From contig JAIYEB010000018.1 of assembly GCA_027487195.1 (NCBI GenBank), forward strand, positions 1 through 5,497: a stretch of 5,497 nt of DNA, given 5' to 3'. Shown piece by piece: positions 1 to 5,102 of this stretch (within the stretch, counting starts at the first letter, position 1; every line of letters starts with the position of its first letter). Both the position numbers and the translations under genes were made by a program. Source of the stretch: Hyphomicrobiales bacterium. GTDB lineage: Bacteria > Pseudomonadota > Alphaproteobacteria > Rhizobiales > UBA4765. The notes below the pieces were generated by a model that worked only from the letters and a program-made list of their open reading frames with translations, had not been told where the DNA came from and searched no databases.

Positions 1-1100
1 TCGAGGTTGAACTCGCGCTCCAGCCGCTCCTGAATGATCTCGAGATGGAGCAATCCGAGGAAGCCGCACCGAAAGCCAAATCCAAGCGCCGCAGAACTCT
101 CCATTTCATAGGAGAAACTCGCGTCGTTGAGTCGCAGCTTGCCCATCGCGGCGCGCAGATCTTCGAAATCTGCGGCATCCACCGGGAAAAGGCCGCAGAA
201 CACCACGGGTTGCGCGGGCTTGAAGCCCGGCAATGCCGCAGCCGTTGGCCGGCGATCATCGGTGACCGTGTCGCCGACGCGGGTATCGGCGACTTCCTTG
301 ATCGACGCTGTGAAAAAGCCCACCTCGCCCGGTCCAAGCTCGGCCATCTCGACCTTCTTGGGCGTGAACACACCGACGCGCTCGACATCATACACGGCAT
401 TGGCCCGCATCATTTTGACGCGCATGCCCTTTTTGAGCTTGCCGTCGAGAATGCGGACGAGAACGATCACGCCGAGATAGGCATCATACCAGCTGTCGAC
501 CAACAGGGCCTTCAAGGGCGCTGCGGCATCTCCCCTGGGAGCAGGGAGCTGGGTGACAATGGCTTCCAGAACAAGGTCGATGTTGAGCCCTGTCTTGGCC
601 GAGATCGGCACAGCCTGGGAGGCATCAAGCCCGATGACTTCCTCGATTTGCTGTTTGATCCGCTCGGGTTCGGCCGCCGGCAGATCGATCTTGTTCAAAA
701 CCGTGACGATCTCGTGGTTGGCGTCAATCGCCTGATAAACGTTGGCAAGGGTCTGGGCTTCCACGCCCTGAGAAGCATCCACAACGAGGAGCGAGCCTTC
801 GCAGGCCGCGAGCGAACGCGAGACCTCGTAGGCAAAGTCCACGTGCCCGGGCGTGTCCATGAGGTTGAGGATATAGTCCTTGCCGTCCTTCGCGCGGTAT
901 TCGAGACGCACGGTCTGCGCCTTGATCGTGATGCCGCGCTCGCGCTCGATCTCCATGGAATCGAGCACCTGTTCGACCATTTCACGGGCTGTCAGCCCGC
1001 CCGTTGCCTGAATCAGGCGGTCGGCCAGTGTCGATTTTCCGTGGTCGATGTGCGCAACGATGGAAAAGTTGCGGATTCGGTCGATGGTTTCAGCGCTCAT
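1..1100 (-). CDS. lepA: Elongation factor 4 (LepA), N-terminal 366 residues, cut by the left window edge
   Basis: LepA/EF4 is a ribosome-associated translational GTPase that acts on stalled or mistranslocated ribosomes and in 30S biogenesis. The reverse-strand translation shows the family signatures in order: P-loop HIDHGKST at residues 17-24, switch I RGIT at 55-58, DTPGH at 82-86 and NKID at 136-139. These are followed by the beta-barrel domain II (about 190-285) and the start of domain III. The last visible residues read REFNL, as expected in the middle of the family. Full-length proteins have about 600 residues, so roughly 60% is present and the C-terminal domains lie beyond the left edge. 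The ATG at 1098-1100 gives MSAETIDRIRNFSIVAHIDH, which matches the usual start. No strong Shine-Dalgarno precedes it, only AGAG at 1108-1111. It is divergent from rpmH. Identity is very secure. Confidence 0.97.
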   Translation of the reverse strand, partial: MSAETIDRIRNFSIVAHIDHGKSTLADRLIQATGGLTAREMVEQVLDSMEIERERGITIKAQTVRLEYRAKDGKDYILNLMDTPGHVDFAYEVSRSLAACEGSLLVVDASQGVEAQTLANVYQAIDANHEIVTVLNKIDLPAAEPERIKQQIEEVIGLDASQAVPISAKTGLNIDLVLEAIVTQLPAPRGDAAAPLKALLVDSWYDAYLGVIVLVRILDGKLKKGMRVKMMRANAVYDVERVGVFTPKKVEMAELGPGEVGFFTASIKEVADTRVGDTVTDDRRPTAAALPGFKPAQPVVFCGLFPVDAADFEDLRAAMGKLRLNDASFSYEMESSAALGFGFRCGFLGLLHLEIIQERLEREFNL

Positions 1101-1106
1101 GCGTGG

Positions 1107-1130
1107 GCTCTAGCACTGTCGCGCGCGCAA
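1107..1130 (-). promoter_or_regulatory. Candidate lepA promoter very close to the start codon
   Basis: On the minus strand TTGCGC (1130-1125) is followed by GCTAGAGC (1114-1107). The second element agrees with all but one fixed position of the Caulobacter-type -10 consensus GCTANAWC. The spacing is about one base shorter than usual, and the -35 element is only moderate. Transcription would begin close to the A of the lepA ATG at 1100. This is a pattern match only, in a GC-rich region where chance matches occur. Confidence 0.35.
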
Positions 1131-1181
1131 CGAAAGGAAGACTGCATGTCGCGGGGGATCGAGAGATCGCACGCTCCATCG

Positions 1182-1209
1182 TTGACCTTTTCGCTGGTCT
1201 GGGTTACTC
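1182..1209 (+). promoter_or_regulatory. Candidate promoter of the rpmH-rnpA-yidC-engB block
   Basis: TTGACC at 1182-1187 matches five of six bases of the housekeeping -35 element and is the best such match in the 204-base divergent region. The -10 element is poor: GGTTACTC at 1202-1209 agrees with four of the seven fixed positions of the alphaproteobacterial GCTANAWC type. If it is used, the rpmH leader would be about 90 bases long. The region between lepA and rpmH holds no other gene that I can support. Confidence 0.35.
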
Positions 1210-1262
1210 CGCGCGCTCTTTCTTAAACCGGGACCCGGGATTGCGCTTGAACGGCGCGGGCC

Positions 1263-1281
1263 CTCCCGACGACCACGGGAG
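1263..1281 (+). other. Hairpin in the rpmH leader
   Basis: CTCCCG (1263-1268) and CGGGAG (1276-1281) form a perfect six-pair stem with a seven-base loop, 23 bases before the rpmH ATG. No U-run follows, so it is not an intrinsic terminator. The right arm contains a Shine-Dalgarno-like GGGAG just before an in-frame TTG at 1286, so the stem could mask an initiation site. A chance structure in GC-rich DNA is equally possible. Confidence 0.3.
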
Positions 1282-1304
1282 CCGCTTGAGGGCGGACGAG
1301 CACT

Positions 1305-1439
1305 ATGAAGCGTACGTATCAACCGTCCAATCTGGTGCGCAAGCGCCGCCACGGCTTTCGCTCACGCATGGCCACAGTTGGTGGCCGGCGCGTGATTGCA
1401 GCCCGTCGCGCACGCGGTCGCAAGAAACTCAGCGCCTAG
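1305..1439 (+). CDS. rpmH: 50S ribosomal protein L34
   Basis: L34 is a small basic protein of the large ribosomal subunit. The 44-residue translation begins MKRTYQPSNLVRKRRHGFRS and ends RGRKKLSA, the canonical L34 pattern over its full length: KRTYQPS at 2-8, the KRRHGF core at 13-18, and an Arg/Lys-rich tail. The ATG at 1305 is the only sensible start. A weak purine-rich stretch, GAGGGCGGA at 1288-1296, serves as ribosome binding site. It is the first gene of the plus-strand block, with rnpA in the usual downstream position. The gap to the likely rnpA start is 23 bases. Confidence 0.97.
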   Translation: MKRTYQPSNLVRKRRHGFRSRMATVGGRRVIAARRARGRKKLSA

Positions 1440-1462
1440 ACCGGTACCGGGGTCCGGCGCTC

Positions 1463-1831
1463 TTGCGCCACCTGTTGAAACGCGCCGATTTCCTCGCCGC
1501 CCGCTCGGGGCGGCGCGCGTCGTTTCGGGCTCTTGCGTTGCAGGCGGTTGAGCGCGGCGACAGCGATGAGCCCCGCTTTGGGTTTACGGTCACGAAAGAG
1601 ACCGGCACCTCGACAGAGCGGAATCGGATGCGGCGCCGGCTTAGGGAAGGTGTCCGCAAAACCGCGCCCTTTGCGGCACGCGCCGGTTTCGACTATGTGA
1701 TCTTCGCCCGTCGGGATGTGCTTGCACTTTCCTTCGATGCCCTGCTCGCAGAGCTTGACCGGGCCTTCTCCCGCATTCACGCAGCCACGCCCCCTTCAAA
1801 CGGGCAACGCCGAGAGACGCAGTCGCCATGA
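1463..1831 (+). CDS. rnpA: Ribonuclease P protein component (start uncertain, probably TTG)
   Basis: RnpA binds the catalytic RNase P RNA and helps it mature the 5' ends of tRNAs. From the TTG at 1463 the protein has 122 residues, normal for the family. The N-terminal LLKRADFLAARSGRR (4-18) is typical, followed by PRFGFTVTK (37-45) and the signature ERNRMRRRLRE (52-62), which contains the RNR motif. KETGTST replaces the common KKxGNAV just before the RNR motif, a mild departure. No ATG or GTG lies near the conserved N-terminus; TTG 1463 or TTG 1475 are the candidates, and 1463 keeps the usual residues ahead of KRADF. The frame stays open far upstream across rpmH, so a longer form starting at TTG 1286 is conceivable. 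The stop TGA overlaps the yidC ATG by four bases, which suggests translational coupling. Function is secure; the start is not. Confidence 0.92.
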   Translation: MRHLLKRADFLAARSGRRASFRALALQAVERGDSDEPRFGFTVTKETGTSTERNRMRRRLREGVRKTAPFAARAGFDYVIFARRDVLALSFDALLAELDRAFSRIHAATPPSNGQRRETQSP

Positions 1832-3663
1832 TGAAGGACGAGAACACCCGCAACACAGTGCTGGCCATCGTGCTGTCGCTGATCGTGTTGCTTGGCTGGC
1901 AGTACTTCGTGGTGAACCCGCGCCTTGAACAGGACCGGCTTCGTCAGCAGACGCTCGCTGCGCAGACGCAGCAGCCAAACGCGCCAGCGCCGGGAACACC
2001 GACGACAGCCCCGCAGCCTGGCGCAACGACAACAGCTCCGTCGGCAACAGCACCATCTGCACCGGCAGCCGCTGTTCCCACAGGCGCAAGCCGCGAGCAG
2101 GTTCTGGCCGCAGCGCCGCGCGTTCGCATCGACACGGCTCGCGTCGAAGGCTCGATCAACCTGCGCGGCGGTCGTATCGATGACGTGCGCCTGAAAGACT
2201 ACCACGAGACGGTCGACAAGACCTCGCCAACCATCATCTTCTTCTCGCCATCAGGCACGCAAAACCCACTTTACGCCGAGTTTGGCGTCGTTGCGCCTGC
2301 AGGAAGCACAGTAACCCTGCCAGCGCCCGATACGCTGTGGCGCCAGGAGGGCAGCAATGTGCTGTCGCCGACGACGCCTGTGGTCCTGGTCTGGGACAAT
2401 GGTCAGGGCCTCGAGTTCCGCCGCACCTACACGATCGATGCAAACTTCATGTTCCGCGTTCGTGAAGAGGTGCGCAACACCGGCACAGCGCCAATTGCGC
2501 TGCACGGCTATGCGCTTGTCAGCCGGCACGGCACGCCGCGCGTTTCAGGCATGTACATCCTCCATGAAGGCATGATTGGTGTCTTTGGCGAGCAGGGCCT
2601 GCGCGAAGTCACCTACGCCGATCTCGACAAGGCGGGCGCATCCACAGGTCGCGCATCCGGTGGCTGGTTCGGCATCACGGACAAGTACTGGGTTGCCGCG
2701 ATCATTCCGGATCAGCGCACCCAATTCCAGGGCCGCTTCATCGCCTTCACGAATACGCCTGTGAAGAGCTATCAAGCCGACTATCTCCTCGATGCCCAGA
2801 TCGTCGCACCCGGCGCATCCATCAGCTTCGACCACCGCCTGTTCGCCGGCGCGAAAGAGGTCAAGCTCATTGAGGGTTATGCAGACTCCGAGAAAATCCT
2901 CCGTTTCGACCTCATGATCGATTGGGGCTGGTTCTACTTCTTCACGCGTCCGCTGTTTTATGCCCTCGACTATTTCTTCGGCCTGTTCGGCAACTTCGGC
3001 GTGTCGATCCTCGTCGTGACGATCATCATCAAGCTCCTGTTCTTCCCGCTGGCGAGCAAGAGCTACGAGTCGATGTCGAAGATGAAGAAGGTGCAACCGG
3101 AGATGACCATCATCCGGGAGCGCTATGCCGACGACAAGATGAAGCAGCAGCAGCTGCTGATGGAGCTGTACAAGAAAGAGAAGATCAACCCGCTGTCGGG
3201 CTGTCTACCCATCCTGATCCAGATCCCGGTGTTCTTCGCGCTCTACAAGGTGCTGTTCGTCACCATCGAAATGCGCCATTCGCCCTTCTTCGGCTGGATC
3301 CGCGATCTGTCTGCGCATGATCCGACCTCGATCTTCAATCTGTTCGGTCTCCTGCCGTTCGCGGTGCCGGAATTCTTCCAGGTCGGTGTCTGGCCCATCA
3401 TCATGGGCATCACGATGTGGGTTCAGATGAAGATGAACCCCGAGCCGCCGGACCCGACGCAGAAGCTGATCTTCAGCTGGATGCCGCTGCTGTTCACCTT
3501 CATGCTTGCCTCCTTCCCTGCAGGGTTGGTGATCTACTGGGCCTGGAACAACATTCTCTCTGTTTCGCAACAGTATTACATCATGCGCAAGAACGGGGTG
3601 AAGGTGGAGCTCTGGGACAATCTCAGGTCTGCAATCGGGATCAAGAAGAAGCCCGCAGCGTGA
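1828..3663 (+). CDS. yidC: Membrane protein insertase YidC (Oxa1 family)
   Basis: YidC inserts and folds inner-membrane proteins, alone or with SecYEG. The 611-residue protein has the Gram-negative layout. TM1 lies at about 9-29, then a low-complexity Ala/Pro/Thr/Gln linker (about 38-88) and a large periplasmic P1 beta-domain (about 95-365). The conserved five-helix core follows: TM2 at 391-409, a cytoplasmic coiled hairpin (MKKVQPEM...RERYADDK), TM3 at 459-478 inside NPLSGCLPILIQIPVFFALY, TM4 around 520-534 and TM5 around 552-573 with FPAGLVIYW. Lys402 sits in TM2 where E. coli has the substrate-contacting Arg366, so the groove keeps its positive charge. The C-terminus is basic (IKKKPAA). 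The start is ATG 1828 or the adjacent ATG 1831; both abut the rnpA stop, with only GAGAG at 1811-1815 as a weak ribosome site. yidD, often found between rnpA and yidC, is absent here. Confidence 0.97.
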   Translation: MMKDENTRNTVLAIVLSLIVLLGWQYFVVNPRLEQDRLRQQTLAAQTQQPNAPAPGTPTTAPQPGATTTAPSATAPSAPAAAVPTGASREQVLAAAPRVRIDTARVEGSINLRGGRIDDVRLKDYHETVDKTSPTIIFFSPSGTQNPLYAEFGVVAPAGSTVTLPAPDTLWRQEGSNVLSPTTPVVLVWDNGQGLEFRRTYTIDANFMFRVREEVRNTGTAPIALHGYALVSRHGTPRVSGMYILHEGMIGVFGEQGLREVTYADLDKAGASTGRASGGWFGITDKYWVAAIIPDQRTQFQGRFIAFTNTPVKSYQADYLLDAQIVAPGASISFDHRLFAGAKEVKLIEGYADSEKILRFDLMIDWGWFYFFTRPLFYALDYFFGLFGNFGVSILVVTIIIKLLFFPLASKSYESMSKMKKVQPEMTIIRERYADDKMKQQQLLMELYKKEKINPLSGCLPILIQIPVFFALYKVLFVTIEMRHSPFFGWIRDLSAHDPTSIFNLFGLLPFAVPEFFQVGVWPIIMGITMWVQMKMNPEPPDPTQKLIFSWMPLLFTFMLASFPAGLVIYWAWNNILSVSQQYYIMRKNGVKVELWDNLRSAIGIKKKPAA

Positions 3664-3694
3664 CGGCGCTCGGTGGTCCAGACGTGGTCGTGTC

Positions 3695-4342
3695 GTGAAC
3701 CCGGAGTTCAGCGAGGCGGAGATTGCCGCCGGGCGAACCCTGTTTCTCGGGCCCGTCACGTTCGTGACGAGCGTCGCGGCTCTGAACACTCTGCCAGCCG
3801 GTGACCGGCCCGAAATCGCGCTGGCCGGTCGCTCGAATGTTGGCAAATCATCGCTCGTGAATGCGCTGACCCGGCGCAACACGCTGGCGAAAACGTCCAA
3901 CACGCCCGGTCGAACCCAGATGCTGAACTATTTCGACATGGGTGGGCGGGCCCATCTCGTCGACATGCCAGGCTATGGCTATGCCGAGGCACCAAAGACC
4001 AAGGTCGCTGCCTGGAACAAGCTCGTTCTCGACTATCTCAAGGGACGACCGAACCTGGTGCGTGTTCTGGTGTTGATTGACGCCCGCCATGGCCCAAAGC
4101 CGCCGGATCGCGAGATCATGGCCATCCTCGACAAGGCGGCCGTGTCCTATCAGCTCATCCTCACGAAGATGGACAAGCCCTCTGCAAAAGAGGCGAGCGA
4201 AAATGTCGCGGCAACCATTGCCGAGGCGCGAAAGCACCCGGCGGCCCATCCGGATGTAATTGCCACATCTGCGGTCAAGGATGAGGGAATTGATGAGTTG
4301 CGCGCGGCGCTCGCGGGCCTTCCGGGAATTGCGCCGAAGTGA
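3695..4342 (+). CDS. engB: Ribosome biogenesis GTP-binding protein EngB (YihA/YsxC)
   Basis: EngB is a TrmE-Era-type GTPase required for late assembly of the 50S subunit. The 215-residue translation shows the G-motifs in order: G1 GRSNVGKSS (45-53), the family-specific TSNTPGRTQ (67-75) covering G2, G3 DMPGYGYA (90-97), G4 TKMD (157-160) and G5 TSA (191-193). The N-terminal EFSEAEIAAGRTLFLGP is typical of alphaproteobacterial members. The GTG at 3695 is chosen because no in-frame ATG, GTG or TTG lies between it and the yidC stop and it gives a normal N-terminus. No clear Shine-Dalgarno precedes it. It lies 31 bases behind yidC, almost certainly in the same transcript. The usual alphaproteobacterial order continues with argB, but here irr follows. 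Confidence 0.96.
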   Translation: MNPEFSEAEIAAGRTLFLGPVTFVTSVAALNTLPAGDRPEIALAGRSNVGKSSLVNALTRRNTLAKTSNTPGRTQMLNYFDMGGRAHLVDMPGYGYAEAPKTKVAAWNKLVLDYLKGRPNLVRVLVLIDARHGPKPPDREIMAILDKAAVSYQLILTKMDKPSAKEASENVAATIAEARKHPAAHPDVIATSAVKDEGIDELRAALAGLPGIAPK

Positions 4343-4351
4343 ACAGGCCAG

Positions 4352-4369
4352 GGGACGGGCTCCCGTCCC
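4352..4369 (+). terminator. GC-rich hairpin after engB, possible terminator
   Basis: GGGACGG (4352-4358) pairs perfectly with CCGTCCC (4363-4369) around the four-base loop GCTC, nine bases after the engB stop. The position is right for ending the rpmH-engB transcript. Only GTTAA follows rather than a U-run, so any termination would be inefficient or would need another factor. It may instead be an mRNA 3'-end stabiliser. Confidence 0.4.
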
Positions 4370-4383
4370 GTTAACCCCTGACC

Positions 4384-4401
4384 CGTTCAATGGATTGAAC
4401 G
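4384..4401. promoter_or_regulatory. Perfect 8+8 palindrome, candidate operator upstream of irr
   Basis: CGTTCAAT (4384-4391) and ATTGAACG (4394-4401) are perfect inverted repeats separated by GG. The right arm contains the TTGAAC that serves as a likely -35 element for irr. A dimeric regulator bound here would block RNA polymerase. The sequence does not fit the Irr (ICE) box as I know it, a Fur box, or the alphaproteobacterial LexA box, so the binding protein is not identified. It could also form a hairpin in read-through RNA. Confidence 0.5.
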
Positions 4402-4423
4402 CTTCATCCGGTTGCGATACGAT
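4395..4423 (+). promoter_or_regulatory. Likely irr promoter (-35 TTGAAC, -10 TACGAT)
   Basis: TTGAAC (4395-4400) and TACGAT (4418-4423) each match four of six bases of the housekeeping consensus and are separated by exactly 17 bases. Transcription would begin near 4430, leaving a short leader of about 17 bases that still includes the ribosome binding site at 4435-4439. The inverted repeat GCTTCATC (4401-4408) / GATGAAGC (4421-4428) spans the spacer and -10 element. Confidence 0.5.
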
Positions 4424-4434
4424 GAAGCCAACTT

Positions 4435-4439
4435 AGGGG
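4435..4439 (+). promoter_or_regulatory. Ribosome binding site of irr
   Basis: AGGGG lies seven bases before the GTG at 4447. It is the strongest Shine-Dalgarno-like sequence at any start in the window, and it decides the GTG start over the in-frame ATG at 4507. Confidence 0.65.
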
Positions 4440-4446
4440 TTTTGCA

Positions 4447-4944
4447 GTGACAGACACCATTTCGAAGTCATCCAGGGTCGATCCCGCCGCGTGTGCCACG
4501 ACAGCAATGGCGCTGCGCAGTTTCCGTCCTGATGCCCGCATGGTCGATGTGACCTCGATGCTGCGTCGCGCCGGTCTGCGTCCAACGCTCCAGCGTCTGT
4601 CTCTCGGAAAGCTCCTGTACGCCAAGGGTGACCGCCACGTTACAGCTGAACTTCTGCACTTCGAGGCGATTTCCGCCCGCGTGCCCGTGTCGCTCGCAAC
4701 CGTCTACAACACGCTCCATCAGTTCACGGAAGCCGGCCTTCTGCGCGAAGTCGCCGTTGATGGCGCCAGAACGTACTTTGATACCAACCTGACCAATCAC
4801 CACCACTTCTTCGTCGAAGGCGAAGAGCAGGTCATGGATATCCCGGCCGAATCGCTCGCCATCGGCTCTCTGCCGGAAGCGCCCGCCGGTTATGAAATCG
4901 CACGCGTTGATGTCGTTGTGCGTCTGCGCAAGGTCGCTGAATAA
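4447..4944 (+). CDS. irr: Fur-family transcriptional regulator, iron response regulator Irr
   Basis: Irr is a Fur-superfamily DNA-binding protein of alphaproteobacteria. Under iron limitation it represses heme biosynthesis and iron-using genes and activates uptake; in Bradyrhizobium it is degraded when heme is available. The 165-residue translation carries the winged helix (LRRAGLRPTLQRLSLGKLLYAKGDRHVTAE, from 39 on, and VSLATVYNTLHQFTEAGLL, 81-99). It then has the Irr-typical block VDGARTYFDTN-LTN-HHHFF, with the three histidines at 118-120 known to matter for heme binding in Bradyrhizobium. It ends in GYEIARVDVVVRLRK, as other Irr proteins do. The zinc-binding CxxC pairs of classical Fur are absent. 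The N-terminus has one cysteine (Cys16) but no Cys-Pro heme regulatory motif. GTG 4447 is preferred for its Shine-Dalgarno; ATG 4507 (residue 21) is an alternative. It is convergent with the next gene. Confidence 0.93.
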   Translation: MTDTISKSSRVDPAACATTAMALRSFRPDARMVDVTSMLRRAGLRPTLQRLSLGKLLYAKGDRHVTAELLHFEAISARVPVSLATVYNTLHQFTEAGLLREVAVDGARTYFDTNLTNHHHFFVEGEEQVMDIPAESLAIGSLPEAPAGYEIARVDVVVRLRKVAE

Positions 4945-5060
4945 CTCAGCAGCTTCCCACGTCTGGAGCCCGCGCAAGGCCTTGAGCTTGGCTGCGCGGC
5001 CAAGGCGCAGCAGTCCGTTGCAATCCCAGTGCGCCTGCCTGCGTCAAACGAGACAGACGT

Positions 5061-5079
5061 TGCGCCTTCATCAGGCGCA
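5061..5079. terminator. Hairpin between convergent irr and SH3 gene, possible bidirectional terminator
   Basis: TGCGCCT (5061-5067) pairs with AGGCGCA (5073-5079) around the loop TCATC. It lies between the ends of two convergent genes, 116 bases after the irr stop and 23 bases after the stop of the minus-strand gene. Neither side has a U-run, so activity as an intrinsic terminator is doubtful. A second stem, CTTGGC (4987-4992) / GCCAAG (4999-5004), lies nearer irr. The 158-base gap holds no gene I can support. Confidence 0.35.
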
Positions 5080-5102
5080 GAAACGCCGGTTCGGCCAGCG
5101 CC

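Noticed and set aside
45..1226. A 393-codon open frame on the plus strand opposite lepA
   Set aside because: It is the antisense of a clearly coding lepA. The translation is rich in His, Arg and Gly with no recognisable domain, as expected from GC-rich codon bias.
1101..1304. Chromosomal origin next to rpmH
   Set aside because: In many bacteria dnaA and oriC lie beside rpmH, but I see no DnaA box (TTATCCACA-like), no AT-rich segment and no dnaA here.
2545..3096. A 183-codon minus-strand open frame inside yidC
   Set aside because: It lies antisense to the conserved P1 domain and TM2 of YidC and resembles no family. It is a shadow frame.
3205..3903. A 232-codon minus-strand open frame across the yidC-engB junction
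   Set aside because: It spans two well-supported genes on the other strand and has low-complexity charged composition, so it is not a gene.
4371..4376. TTAACC as a CtrA half-site upstream of irr
   Set aside because: Only one half is present; no second TTAA lies seven bases away, so a CtrA box is not supported.
4385..4400. GTTC-N8-GAAC as an SOS (LexA) box
   Set aside because: The alphaproteobacterial LexA site is a direct repeat, GTTC-N7-GTTC; this is an inverted repeat with a different spacing.
4468..4977. A 169-codon minus-strand open frame opposite irr
   Set aside because: It is antisense to the conserved Irr coding sequence and has no recognisable domain.
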